A stretch of 27,402 bases of DNA, taken from an uncultured Cardiobacterium sp. (GTDB lineage: Bacteria; Pseudomonadota; Gammaproteobacteria; Cardiobacteriales; Cardiobacteriaceae). The position numbers and the translations under genes were made by a program. The stretch spans positions 1 through 27,402 of the forward strand of contig NZ_CALIZP010000077.1 of the NCBI RefSeq assembly GCF_938028825.1, written 5' to 3'. This document shows, piece by piece, positions 15,874 to 23,869 of the stretch (within the stretch, counting starts at the first letter, position 1; every line of letters starts with the position of its first letter). The notes beneath the pieces were generated by a model. That model did no database searches, was not told the origin of the DNA, and worked only from the letters and a program-made list of their open reading frames with translations.

Positions 15874-16536
15874 ATGACCTACCAAGCCGTCCTCTTCGAC
15901 CTTGACGGCGTCATCACCGACACCGCCGAATACCACTACCTGGCCTGGAAAAAACTCGCCGAAGAACAGGGCATCCATATCGACCGCGCCTTCAACGAAC
16001 AACTCAAAGGCGTCTCGCGTGACGATTCCCTGCGCCGCATTCTCGCCCACGGCGGCAAAAGTGTGGACGATGCCGAATTTGCCCGCCTGACCACGCGCAA
16101 AAACGACAACTACGTCGAAATGATTCAGGCCGTCCGCCCTGAAGACGTGTACCCGGGCATCCTCGCCCTGCTGCAAGCCCTGCGCGCGGCGGGCAAAAAA
16201 ATCGCGCTGGCCTCGGCGAGCAAAAATGGCCCCTTCCTGCTCGAAAAAATGCAGCTCACCGCCTACTTCGACGCCATTGCCGACCCTGCCGCCGTCGCCC
16301 ACTCCAAACCGGCGCCGGACATTTTCCTCGCTGCCGCACAAGGCGTGGGGGTGGACATCCGCGACTGCATCGGCATTGAAGACGCCGCCGCCGGCATCAC
16401 CGCCATCAAAGCCGCCGGTGCGCTGCCTGTCGGCGTGGGCAAAGCAGAAGACCTGGGCAGTGATATTGCCCTCGTCCCCGATACTGCCCACCTGACTCTC
16501 GCCTATTTAGATGAAGTTTGGGCGGCGCTGCATTGA
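15874..16536 (+). CDS. pgmB: Beta-phosphoglucomutase
   Basis: The 220-residue HAD-superfamily enzyme converts beta-glucose-1-phosphate from maltose phosphorylase into glucose-6-phosphate. HAD motif I is DLDGVITDTAEYHYLAW, with the nucleophile D9 and acid/base D11. The cap helices carry the LKGVSRDDSL substrate loop. Motif II is ALASASKNG, motif III SKPAPDIFLAA and motif IV IGIEDAAAGITAIK. These are the specific beta-PGM versions of the motifs, so the assignment is strong. AGGAG lies six bases before the ATG. It is the last gene of the maltose operon and is followed by a terminator. Confidence 0.96.
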   Translation: MTYQAVLFDLDGVITDTAEYHYLAWKKLAEEQGIHIDRAFNEQLKGVSRDDSLRRILAHGGKSVDDAEFARLTTRKNDNYVEMIQAVRPEDVYPGILALLQALRAAGKKIALASASKNGPFLLEKMQLTAYFDAIADPAAVAHSKPAPDIFLAAAQGVGVDIRDCIGIEDAAAGITAIKAAGALPVGVGKAEDLGSDIALVPDTAHLTLAYLDEVWAALH

Positions 16537-16559
16537 AGCATCAATGCGACAAACAAAAT

Positions 16560-16586
16560 AAAAAGCCCCTTGATGGAGCCTTTTTT
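16560..16586 (-). terminator. Second, weaker terminator-like hairpin between pgmB and rpmE2
   Basis: On the minus strand GCTCC-ATCAA-GGGGC forms a five-pair stem (one U:G pair) followed by T5. On the plus strand the stem has a mismatch, so it suits the rpmE2 direction better. It would act after the stronger hairpin at 16603-16635. Confidence 0.5.
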
Positions 16587-16602
16587 CTTCTACCGAACTT
16601 GT

Positions 16603-16635
16603 GATAAAAAACCGGCTTGATGCCGGTTTTTTATC
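16603..16635. terminator. Bidirectional terminator between the maltose and rod-shape operons
   Basis: Perfect 14-base arms GATAAAAAACCGGC and GCCGGTTTTTTATC enclose TTGAT. Each strand has a GC stem followed by T6, so it can stop transcripts from pgmB (plus) and from rpmE2 (minus). It lies in the 111-base gap of these convergent operons. Confidence 0.95.
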
Positions 16636-16647
16636 GCAGAAAGCAGC

Positions 16648-16893
16648 TTATTTCTTGCCGTACTTGCGTTTGAAGCGATCAACACGTCCGGTGGCGTCAA
16701 CGATGTTTTGCTTGCCGGTGTAGAACGGGTGGGACTGGCTGCTGATGTCAACGCGTACCAGCGGGTATTCTTTGCCGTCGGTCCAAATGATGGTTTCTTT
16801 GGTCTCAACGGTGGAGCGGGTGAGAATGGCGAAGTCGGCACTGTTGTCCTTGAAGACGACGGGGCGGTAGTTCGGATGAATATCGGGTTTCAT
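16648..16893 (-). CDS. rpmE2: 50S ribosomal protein L31, type B (zinc-free)
   Basis: The 81-residue protein starts MKPDIHPNYRPVVFKD and contains the family signature SSQSHPFYTGKQ. It has no cysteines, so it is the C-minus type B form that binds no zinc, like YkgM of E. coli. In many bacteria this form replaces the zinc-containing L31 when Zur senses zinc shortage. Here it sits at the end of a constitutive-looking operon and I see no Zur box in the 46-base gap to lipB, so it may be the ordinary L31 of this organism. AGGAG lies eight bases before the ATG. Confidence 0.96.
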   Translation of the reverse strand: MKPDIHPNYRPVVFKDNSADFAILTRSTVETKETIIWTDGKEYPLVRVDISSQSHPFYTGKQNIVDATGRVDRFKRKYGKK

Positions 16894-16939
16894 GGGGTCT
16901 CCTAAAATTCCGGTTTGCTATGGAAAAAACCGCGCGATT

Positions 16940-17569
16940 TTATCGGGTTACACCGCCTGTTGCAAGGTGCGCCCGCCATTCCCCGGTAAAGGCGGCAGCG
17001 AGGGCATCGCCCGCCGCTGTCGGGCTGAGAGGGATGCCGAGATCGCGCAGTTGCGTCATGTGCATGCCGATGAGGCCGCAGGGATTGATGCGGGTGAAGG
17101 GTTCGAGATCCATGTCCACGTTCAGGGCGACGCCGTGATAGGTGCGGCCGTTGCTGACTTTCAGGCCAAGTGAGGCGATTTTTTGCCCGTCCACATAGAC
17201 GCCGGGGGCATCGGGGCGGGCGATGGCGGTGATGCCGTGTGCACGCAGGAGGGTGATAACGCTGTTTTCGATCATGCTGACCAGGGAGCGGATACCCGTG
17301 CCGCTGCGGCGGATGTCGAGCAGCAAGTACATGATGATTTGCCCGGGGCCGTGGTAGGTGATTTGTCCGCCCCGGTCGATGTGGATGACGGGGATGTCGC
17401 CGGGGGCGAGCAGGTGTTCGGCTTTGCCCGCTTGTCCTTGGGTGAAGGTTGGCGGGTGTTGTACGAGCCAGAGTTCGTCGGCGCTGTCCGCGTCGCGCCC
17501 GGCGGTATAAGCTCGCATGGCGTCCCAGGTTTCCCGGTAGGGACACAGGCCGAGGTGGCGGGTGTGCAT
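16940..17569 (-). CDS. lipB: Octanoyl-[acyl carrier protein]:protein octanoyltransferase LipB
   Basis: LipB moves the octanoyl group from acyl carrier protein to lipoyl domains, the first step of protein lipoylation. The 209-residue protein has RGGQITYHGPGQIIMYLLLD (66-85), the catalytic lysine region KIASLGLKV (K137), YHGVALNVDMDLEPF and the catalytic cysteine in INPCGL (C164). The length is normal. It starts three bases after the dacA stop (TGACCCATG), so translation is probably coupled. dacA-lipB adjacency is common in gammaproteobacteria, usually followed by lipA. No lipA is present here; an L31 gene follows instead. Confidence 0.96.
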   Translation of the reverse strand: MHTRHLGLCPYRETWDAMRAYTAGRDADSADELWLVQHPPTFTQGQAGKAEHLLAPGDIPVIHIDRGGQITYHGPGQIIMYLLLDIRRSGTGIRSLVSMIENSVITLLRAHGITAIARPDAPGVYVDGQKIASLGLKVSNGRTYHGVALNVDMDLEPFTRINPCGLIGMHMTQLRDLGIPLSPTAAGDALAAAFTGEWRAHLATGGVTR

Positions 17570-17572
17570 GGG

Positions 17573-18697
17573 TCAGAAGAGGAGTTTGATGCTGTGCCAG
17601 GCGCGTTTGAAGAAGCCCGCTTTGTTTATGCTGTCGCCGGCAACGGCGGGCAGGGTGGCATAGACTTTGTCGCCGATTTTGACGCGGATGGTGCCGATTT
17701 CCTGTCCGGCGGCAAGCGGGGCGATAATGGGTTTGTTCAGGTCAAGCGAGAAAACAACCTGGCTTTTGGCGTTGACCGGCAGTATGAGCTTGACATCGTG
17801 CTGCGGGCGGACGTTGACTTCGTTTGCCGTGCCTTTGTAAACAGGGACGGTGGACAGGTTTTGCCCTTCCTTGAGGACAACCATTTCTTCGAACTGGGCG
17901 AAGCCGTAGTTGAAGAGCGCCTGGGTGGCATCGTAGCGGTCGCTTTCTTTGTCTGCACCGAGGACGACGGCAATGAAGCGGATGTCGCCGCGTTTTTCGG
18001 AGCTGGCGAGGCAGTAGCCCGCTTCTTTGGTATGTCCGGTTTTCAGGCCGTCAATGCTGGCATTGCGCCACAGCAGGCGGTTGCGGTTGTCCTGCTTGAT
18101 TTTGTTGTAGGTGTAATTTTTTTGGCCGTAGAGGTGGTAGTACTGCGGGTGATCGTTGATGATGTGGCGCGAGAGGGTGGCGATGTCGGCAGCGGTGGTG
18201 TAGTTTTCGGGGTCGGGCAGGCCGGTCGGGTTGGTGTAGTGGGTGTTGGTCATGCCGAGTTCTGCCGCTTTGCGGTTCATCATGTCGGTGAAGCCGTCGG
18301 CCGAGCCGCCGATGTATTCGGCCAGTGCCACGGCGGCATCGTTGCCCGACTGGATGATGAGCCCTTGCAGCAGGTCTTCTACGGGGACTTGTTTGTTCAC
18401 TTCGATGAACATCCGCGAGCCTTCCTGTTTGTAAGCGTTTTGGCTCACGGTGATGGGGGTGTCCGGGGTCAGTTTGCCGTTTTCCAGCGCTTCGACGACC
18501 AGATAGGCGGTCATCAGTTTGGTGATGCTGGCGGGCGGCAGTTTTTCGTCGGGATTTTTGCCGAGCAGGACCTGCCCGCTCGCGGCGTCGGTGAGGATGT
18601 AGCTTTTTACCGGCAGTTCGGGGGCGTTTTGTGCCAAGACAAAGCCGCTGTAAACAGCGGCGATGATCAGGATGAGTCGGCGGAACAGGTGTCGCAT
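17573..18697 (-). CDS. dacA: D-alanyl-D-alanine carboxypeptidase, PBP5/6 family
   Basis: This enzyme removes the terminal D-alanine from peptidoglycan stem peptides and limits cross-linking. The 374-residue protein has a signal peptide to about A22. The peptidase S11 domain carries the active-site serine in SITK (57-60), SGN at 117-119 and KTG at 219-221. A C-terminal beta-rich PBP5 domain and a terminal amphipathic helix (KAGFFKRAWHSIKLLF) anchor it to the outer face of the inner membrane. An AGGAAAGG site precedes the ATG, eight bases after the rlpA stop. It fits as the trimming enzyme of the elongation operon. The label PBP5 versus PBP6 is not decidable. Confidence 0.95.
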   Translation of the reverse strand: MRHLFRRLILIIAAVYSGFVLAQNAPELPVKSYILTDAASGQVLLGKNPDEKLPPASITKLMTAYLVVEALENGKLTPDTPITVSQNAYKQEGSRMFIEVNKQVPVEDLLQGLIIQSGNDAAVALAEYIGGSADGFTDMMNRKAAELGMTNTHYTNPTGLPDPENYTTAADIATLSRHIINDHPQYYHLYGQKNYTYNKIKQDNRNRLLWRNASIDGLKTGHTKEAGYCLASSEKRGDIRFIAVVLGADKESDRYDATQALFNYGFAQFEEMVVLKEGQNLSTVPVYKGTANEVNVRPQHDVKLILPVNAKSQVVFSLDLNKPIIAPLAAGQEIGTIRVKIGDKVYATLPAVAGDSINKAGFFKRAWHSIKLLF

Positions 18698-18705
18698 CGC
18701 CTTTC

Positions 18706-19362
18706 CTATTGCAGGGCGCGGATTTGCACTTGGGCGACGCCTGCGTTGAGGGTACCAAGTTCCTGGGCGGCGGCACGGGAGAGATCCAGGACGCGGTTGC
18801 CGTGGAAGGGACCGCGATCGTTGATGCGAACGACGACTTTGCGTCCGTTCGACAGGTTGGTGACTTCAACACGGGTGCCGAGCGGCAGTTCTTTGTGCGC
18901 CGCAGTCATTTCATTCATGTCGTAGGTCTCGCCATTGGCGGTTTTGCGGCCGTGAAAGGGGTTGCCGTACCAGGAAGCGGGACCCTGTTGTTCGAAGCCT
19001 TTGCTGTCGGCCAGGGTTTGGTAGCGTTTGCCCAAGACGGTGTAGCTGTAGCTTTTGCGACCGCTGCTTTTGGTGATGACGTCGCCTTTGGCATTGTTTT
19101 CGACGAGGTTGCGCAGGTTCGGGCGGGTGAAATCAATGTCGCGCAGGGCTTTTTTGTCTTCCCCGGCGAGTAGCGCCCGGGTTTTGGCTTCTTGGGAGGC
19201 AAGGGTTTTTTGCGGTTGGGTAAAATCGATCACTTTAACGATATTCACCTGCTGTTCTGCTGTAGCCGATGCGGGCTCGGCCTTATCTGCCGCCGCTTCT
19301 TCCGCTTGTGCGGTGAATGCGACCGCTGTGATAGTTAGCACCAGGAGTTGTTTTACGTTCAT
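18706..19362 (-). CDS. rlpA: RlpA-family septal ring peptidoglycan lytic transglycosylase
   Basis: The 218-residue protein has a cleavable signal peptide (AQA-EE, residue 20). A spacer of about 100 residues follows, with two similar pieces VIDFTQP and DIDFTRP, and then a double-psi beta-barrel domain (about 126-216). That domain begins GPASWYGNPFHGRKTANGE and contains E145, H156 and D182, matching the residues required in Pseudomonas RlpA, which cleaves glycan strands lacking stem peptides. Unlike E. coli RlpA there is no lipobox cysteine, and no SPOR domain follows. It is therefore a soluble periplasmic form without the usual septal targeting module. The start overlaps the mltB stop (ATGA); the ribosome site is weak, so coupling is likely. 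Confidence 0.92.
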   Translation of the reverse strand: MNVKQLLVLTITAVAFTAQAEEAAADKAEPASATAEQQVNIVKVIDFTQPQKTLASQEAKTRALLAGEDKKALRDIDFTRPNLRNLVENNAKGDVITKSSGRKSYSYTVLGKRYQTLADSKGFEQQGPASWYGNPFHGRKTANGETYDMNEMTAAHKELPLGTRVEVTNLSNGRKVVVRINDRGPFHGNRVLDLSRAAAQELGTLNAGVAQVQIRALQ

Positions 19363-20375
19363 TGTCTCAATTTGCTCTCTCTTTTGTGTCTGATTCGGTC
19401 GGCCAGTTCGCCGACCGCCATGGCATAAAGCGGGGACGCATTATAGCGGGTGACAACATAGAAGTTGTTATAGGTTATCCACCATGTTTTTTCCTGCGCC
19501 GATGCGTCAGTGACAAGGCTTCCGACGTTTTCCGTGCCATTATCCCCAATTTCTTTTATTAAATCTACGTCATCTTTCAGGTTATTATCTGTCAAAAGTG
19601 TATGGATTTGGTAATGCGGCTTGTGGTCGTTGCCGTAGACGGCGATGGTGGGTTCGGCGGGCAGGCGGTAGATGTAGCGCCCGTCTTTTTGCCAGCCGCG
19701 CACTTGCAGGTAGTGGGCGATACTGCCGATGGCGTCCGCCGGGCTGTACCAGAGGTCGATGCGGCCGTCGCCGTCGTAGTCCACAGCGTCGTTGTAATAG
19801 CTGCTCGGCATGAATTGTGCCATGCCCATTGCCCCGGCGTAGGAACCTTTGATGGCGAGCGGGTTTCGGTTTTCCCGCTTGGCGAGGCGCAGGAAGTAGT
19901 CGGTTTGTTCGCAGAAAAACGGGGCACGCGGCGGGTAGTCGATGCATAGGGTGAGCAGCGACTGCCAGACGGGGATGGTGCCGGTAACTTTGCCGTAGCG
20001 GGTTTCGACGCCGAGGATGGCGACGATGATGGCGGGGTCAACGCCATACTGGGCTTCGGCGCGGGCGAGGGTGGCGGCGTTGGCGTCCCAGAAGGCGACG
20101 CCGTCATCGGTGCGCGCTTGGTCGGCAAAGATTTTGCGGTATTCGTACCACGGTTTGGTTTTTTCCGCCGGTTTGCTGATTTTGGCGAGAACGTCGTCGT
20201 CGCGGCCAACCGCGAGCAGCAGTGCTTGCAGGTAATCGGCATCGTAGTCGTCGCGGGCGGCGAGCTCCTGCATCATCTTGATGGCGGCGGGATTGGTGCC
20301 GTAGCTGTTGTCAGCAGCGGCATAGAGGCTGGTGATGCAGGCGGCGAGCAGGGTGAGCAATCGGCGGATGGTCAT
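19359..20375 (-). CDS. mltB: Membrane-bound lytic murein transglycosylase B
   Basis: MltB cuts glycan strands, forming 1,6-anhydro ends. The 338-residue protein begins with a lipoprotein signal, LLAAC with the lipidated cysteine at C13, so it should sit in the outer membrane facing the periplasm. The catalytic glutamate is E124 in ILGVETRYGK. Other family blocks are RENRNPLAIKGSYAGAMGMAQFMPSSY and the calcium-loop-like DYDGDGRIDLW, followed by SPADAIGSIAHYL. ATGA overlaps exist at both ends (with rodA upstream and rlpA downstream). mltB and rlpA next to mrdAB is the usual gammaproteobacterial order. Confidence 0.95.
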   Translation of the reverse strand: MTIRRLLTLLAACITSLYAAADNSYGTNPAAIKMMQELAARDDYDADYLQALLLAVGRDDDVLAKISKPAEKTKPWYEYRKIFADQARTDDGVAFWDANAATLARAEAQYGVDPAIIVAILGVETRYGKVTGTIPVWQSLLTLCIDYPPRAPFFCEQTDYFLRLAKRENRNPLAIKGSYAGAMGMAQFMPSSYYNDAVDYDGDGRIDLWYSPADAIGSIAHYLQVRGWQKDGRYIYRLPAEPTIAVYGNDHKPHYQIHTLLTDNNLKDDVDLIKEIGDNGTENVGSLVTDASAQEKTWWITYNNFYVVTRYNASPLYAMAVGELADRIRHKRESKLRQ

Positions 20376-21508
20376 AGGTGTTCCTCATCTTTTTTGGCGC
20401 GGAAGCCGCCGGCGAGGTTCATTGCCAGGGCGAAGCCCGCCATCAGCGACAGGATGGAACTGCCGCCGTAGCTGATCATCGCCAGTGGCAGGCCGACGAC
20501 GGGCAGGATGCCGCTGACCATGCCGATGTTGACGAAGACGTTAATAAATAGGGTCAGGAGAATGCTGGCCACCATGATGCGGGCGAAGCGGTCGGTGAGG
20601 TGCAGGGCGAGGTAGAGGCCGCGCGCGATAATCAGGCCGTAGCAGAGCAGTAGCAGGCCGACACCAATCAGGCCGGTTTCTTCGGCAATGACGGCGAAGA
20701 TGAAGTCGGTGCTGGATTCGGGCAGGAATTCGAGCTGGGACTGGGTGCCTTGCATGTAGCCTTTGCCGGACAGCCCGCCGGAGCCGATGGCGATTTTCGA
20801 CTGGATGATGTGGTAACCGTTGCCAAAGGGATCCGCTTCGGGGTTGAACAGGGTAAGGACACGGTCACGCTGGTATTCTTTGATACCGAACATCCAGAAG
20901 AGTGGCAGGCCGATGGCGGCCAGCACCCCGCCGAGGACGATAATCCAGACGGGCAGGCCGGCGAGGAAGAGGGTGATGAAGCCGGAGGCGCTAACCAGCA
21001 GCGCGGTGCCGAGGTCGGGTTCCATGAAGATCAGAACGACGGGCACGACGATGACGAGGATGGCGAGGATGACGCTGCCGATGCCGGGGATGGCGGCGCG
21101 GATGGTGACGAGCCAGGCAACCATCAGCGGGATGGTCAGTTTGGCGAGTTCGGACGGCTGGATGCGGGCGATACCGATGTTGAGCCAGCGCTGCGCGCCG
21201 TTGCTGCGGCTGCCGATAATCAGCACCAGCAGGAGCAGCACCAGGGTCAGCCAGTAAGCGGGGGCGGTGAGGCGGCGGATATAGCGCGGCGGCACGGCGA
21301 CAATGGCCAGCAAGATACCGATAGCAGCGGCGAAGCGCAGGGTCTGCCGCATCAGGATGCCTTCGTCACTGCTGCCTGCGCTGCGCAGAATCAGCAGGCT
21401 GCCACCCATCAGCACCAGCAGGCCGAACAGCATCGGGATGTCGATGCGGCGCAGCCATTCGCCGACCAGTTGCCAGACAGTTTTTTTACGCACGTCATGC
21501 ATCAGCAT
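20372..21508 (-). CDS. rodA: Peptidoglycan glycosyltransferase RodA (SEDS family)
   Basis: RodA polymerises lipid II for cell elongation together with PBP2. The 378-residue protein has ten predicted membrane helices and the SEDS signatures NGAQRWLNIG (103-112), IQPSELAKL, MEPDLGTALL (162-171), GSGGLSGKGYMQGTQSQLEFLPESSTDFIF with the essential aspartate D268, and a closing GIMSG-like block GMVSGILPVVGLPLAMISYGGSS. Its start lies inside the last 14 bases of mrdA (M3 would give 8). Its end overlaps mltB (ATGA). Confidence 0.97.
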   Translation of the reverse strand: MLMHDVRKKTVWQLVGEWLRRIDIPMLFGLLVLMGGSLLILRSAGSSDEGILMRQTLRFAAAIGILLAIVAVPPRYIRRLTAPAYWLTLVLLLLVLIIGSRSNGAQRWLNIGIARIQPSELAKLTIPLMVAWLVTIRAAIPGIGSVILAILVIVVPVVLIFMEPDLGTALLVSASGFITLFLAGLPVWIIVLGGVLAAIGLPLFWMFGIKEYQRDRVLTLFNPEADPFGNGYHIIQSKIAIGSGGLSGKGYMQGTQSQLEFLPESSTDFIFAVIAEETGLIGVGLLLLCYGLIIARGLYLALHLTDRFARIMVASILLTLFINVFVNIGMVSGILPVVGLPLAMISYGGSSILSLMAGFALAMNLAGGFRAKKDEEHL

Positions 21509-23387
21509 CGTTCTGCCCCCTCAGGTAGTAATCGGTAATCTGCCGCACCAGCGGCGCCGCAGTGGAACTGCCGCCGCCGCCGCGTTCGACGACCATGCTC
21601 ACGGCGACGCGCGGCTTGTCGGCGGGGGCGAAGGCGATGAACATGGCGTTGTCCTGCTCTTCCGCGCCGAGTTCGTGCGAATGCACGCGCCGCTCGGTTT
21701 TGAACGACACCACCTGCACCGTGCCCGATTTGCCCGCCATGCGGTACGTTAGCCCGCGCGAGATGTTGCGCGCGGTGCCGTAGGCGCTGTGGATGACGTT
21801 GACCATGTCCTGGCGCACCGTGTTCCAGATGCCGGATTCATAGACGGCTACTTTGCCGGTATCAAGCGGTGCCTTGACGGAGGTAAAAGTCGCCGTTTCC
21901 GGGTCGTAATAACGCTGCAACAGGCGCGGTGTGAACTCGCTGCCGTCGCGGGCAATCAGCGCCGTCATGTAAGCGAGCTGCAGCGGCGTAGTGGTGAAAA
22001 AGCCCTGGCCGATGCTGCAATTAATGGTATCGCCGATGAACCACGGTACCTTGAAGCGCTTTTGCTTCCATTCGCGCGTCGGTACGATGCCGCTGCCTTC
22101 ATCCGGCATATCAATGCCGGTCGGGATGCCGAGGCGGAAATGGGTGGCGAATTCGGCGATGCGGTCAATCCCAAGCTGATAGCCGAGGGTGTAGTAATAC
22201 ACGTCGCAAGATTGTGCCATGGCGCGGTCGGCGTTGACCGAGCCGTGTCCGTGCCGGTTCCAGCAGTGAAAACGCCGCGCCGCCCCGGGTACGCGGAAAT
22301 AGCCGGGGCAATTGACGCGGGTGTAAGGGGTGAACACACCGTAGTGATAACCGGCGAGGCTCATGAACGGCTTGATGACCGAGCCGGGCGGGTAGCGGCC
22401 TTTCAGGGCGCGGTCGTACATCGGCCCGTGCGGGTCATCGAGTAGACGCTGGTATTGCCGCTGGGTGATGCCGCGCGCGAACAGGTTGGCATCAAAACCG
22501 GGCTTGTTTACCATCGCCAACACCTCGCCGTTTTGCGGGTCAATCAGCACGGACGAGCCGCGATAATCGCCGAGGATGCGGTAAATAAACCCCTGCAAAT
22601 CAATATCGAGGCTGAGATAAATATCCTGACCGCGCACGGCAGGCTGCTCGTGCATCAGGCGGACAATATTGCCGTTGGCATCCGTTTCGACCTGCTGATA
22701 GCCGGGGCGGCCGCGCAGGCGGTCTTCATACTGCTGCTCGATACCGGAACGGCCGATATATTGCAGGCCGCGATAATCATCGGGATTGAGCGTTTCCAGA
22801 TCTTCCTCGCTGATGCGGTTGGTGTAGCCGATAACATGCGAGGCGATTTCGCCGTAGGGATAATAGCGCTCGTAATACTCCTCGACCGACACCCCCGGCA
22901 GGCGGTACAACTGCACCGCCAGGCGGTAATAATCCTGCTCGCTGATGGAAGCCTTTAACACCGCCGCTTCATAGCGGCGCGTCTGCTGGTAGAGGCGAAA
23001 AAAACGCTCGCGCTCTTCCGGCAAGAGCGGCAGGATTTCGTCCACCGCATCCACCGTTTCGCGCACATTCACCGTCTGCGACGGGCTGATGACGACGCGG
23101 TAGCGCAGGATGTTTTCAGTCAGTGGCCGCCCCTTGCGGTCAAAAATCGTGCCGCGTTGCGGCACAATCGCTTTCAGCCGCATCCGGTTACTCTGCGAGC
23201 GGGTGCGGTAATAGTCATAACGCAGCACCTGCAAATAGCCCATGCGGGCAAAGAGGCCGAGGAACCCGGCAAACACCAGCAGTGCGGACAACAAAATGCG
23301 GCGGGAAAACGACTGATGCAGGCGCGCTTCCTCATCGCCCTGCTCGCTGCCGCTCAACGGATCGGCGCGCCAGTCTTCGTATTTCAC
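21495..23387 (-). CDS. mrdA: Penicillin-binding protein 2, elongation transpeptidase
   Basis: PBP2 cross-links the glycan made by RodA in the elongasome. The protein is 630 residues (E. coli has 633). A membrane helix at about 30-48 is followed by the pedestal domain with IVPQRGTIFDRKGRPL (74-89) and the RSGIEQQYEDRLRG block. The transpeptidase domain then carries the active serine in SVIK (336-339), the SCD motif (393-395) and KSGT (553-556). I chose the GTG at 23387, which overlaps the mreD stop (GTGA). The long open frame upstream of it is merely the opposite reading of mreD. A GGGGGA stretch serves as the ribosome site. Confidence 0.95.
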   Translation of the reverse strand: MKYEDWRADPLSGSEQGDEEARLHQSFSRRILLSALLVFAGFLGLFARMGYLQVLRYDYYRTRSQSNRMRLKAIVPQRGTIFDRKGRPLTENILRYRVVISPSQTVNVRETVDAVDEILPLLPEERERFFRLYQQTRRYEAAVLKASISEQDYYRLAVQLYRLPGVSVEEYYERYYPYGEIASHVIGYTNRISEEDLETLNPDDYRGLQYIGRSGIEQQYEDRLRGRPGYQQVETDANGNIVRLMHEQPAVRGQDIYLSLDIDLQGFIYRILGDYRGSSVLIDPQNGEVLAMVNKPGFDANLFARGITQRQYQRLLDDPHGPMYDRALKGRYPPGSVIKPFMSLAGYHYGVFTPYTRVNCPGYFRVPGAARRFHCWNRHGHGSVNADRAMAQSCDVYYYTLGYQLGIDRIAEFATHFRLGIPTGIDMPDEGSGIVPTREWKQKRFKVPWFIGDTINCSIGQGFFTTTPLQLAYMTALIARDGSEFTPRLLQRYYDPETATFTSVKAPLDTGKVAVYESGIWNTVRQDMVNVIHSAYGTARNISRGLTYRMAGKSGTVQVVSFKTERRVHSHELGAEEQDNAMFIAFAPADKPRVAVSMVVERGGGGSSTAAPLVRQITDYYLRGQNDADA

Positions 23388-23869
23388 GAAAAATCCCCCA
23401 GCACGCGGCGCACCGTGCGTTCCGCCAGCCAGCGCAAAAACGGCAGGCAGAGCAGCGCCAGCACCCCGCCCCACAACCAGCCGGGCGGCGCGGGAACGCC
23501 CTGCCAGGCAAACAGCATCAGGCAGCGCAACACCTGCAAGGCAAAGGCGAGCAGGCACAACACCAGCACGCTCACCGCCGGCGCCGCCATGCGCCATACG
23601 CCGGGGAACGGCAGCGACATCAGCGCCGCCAGCGCATAAAACAGCGCATGAAAACCAAACGGCGTGGCGGCGGCCACATCCATCAGCAGGCTGACCGGCA
23701 ACAGCCAGCGCCACAGCGGCAACTGCGGCACGAACAAAAACAGATACAGCGCGGTCACGATCACCACATCCGGCAGGACAAACCACGACGCATAAAAATC
23801 TGCGCCGACCATCAGCGCCCACAGCAGCATAAACAGCAGGCCGACCGGATAACTACTGCGCGTCCGCAT
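23384..23869 (-). CDS. mreD: Rod shape-determining protein MreD
   Basis: MreD is a small integral membrane partner of MreC in the elongasome. The 161 residues (E. coli 162) form five or six hydrophobic helices, with family-like features SYPVGLLFMLLWALMV and the conserved LP..ALYLFLFVPQ-LPLW and SLLMDVAAATPFGFHAL stretches. I chose the ATG at 23869, which overlaps the mreC end by 17 bases and has a G-rich site upstream. Earlier starts in the frame would add an arginine-rich segment that is only the mreC tail read in another frame. It ends in a GTGA overlap with mrdA. Confidence 0.92.
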   Translation of the reverse strand: MRTRSSYPVGLLFMLLWALMVGADFYASWFVLPDVVIVTALYLFLFVPQLPLWRWLLPVSLLMDVAAATPFGFHALFYALAALMSLPFPGVWRMAAPAVSVLVLCLLAFALQVLRCLMLFAWQGVPAPPGWLWGGVLALLCLPFLRWLAERTVRRVLGDFS

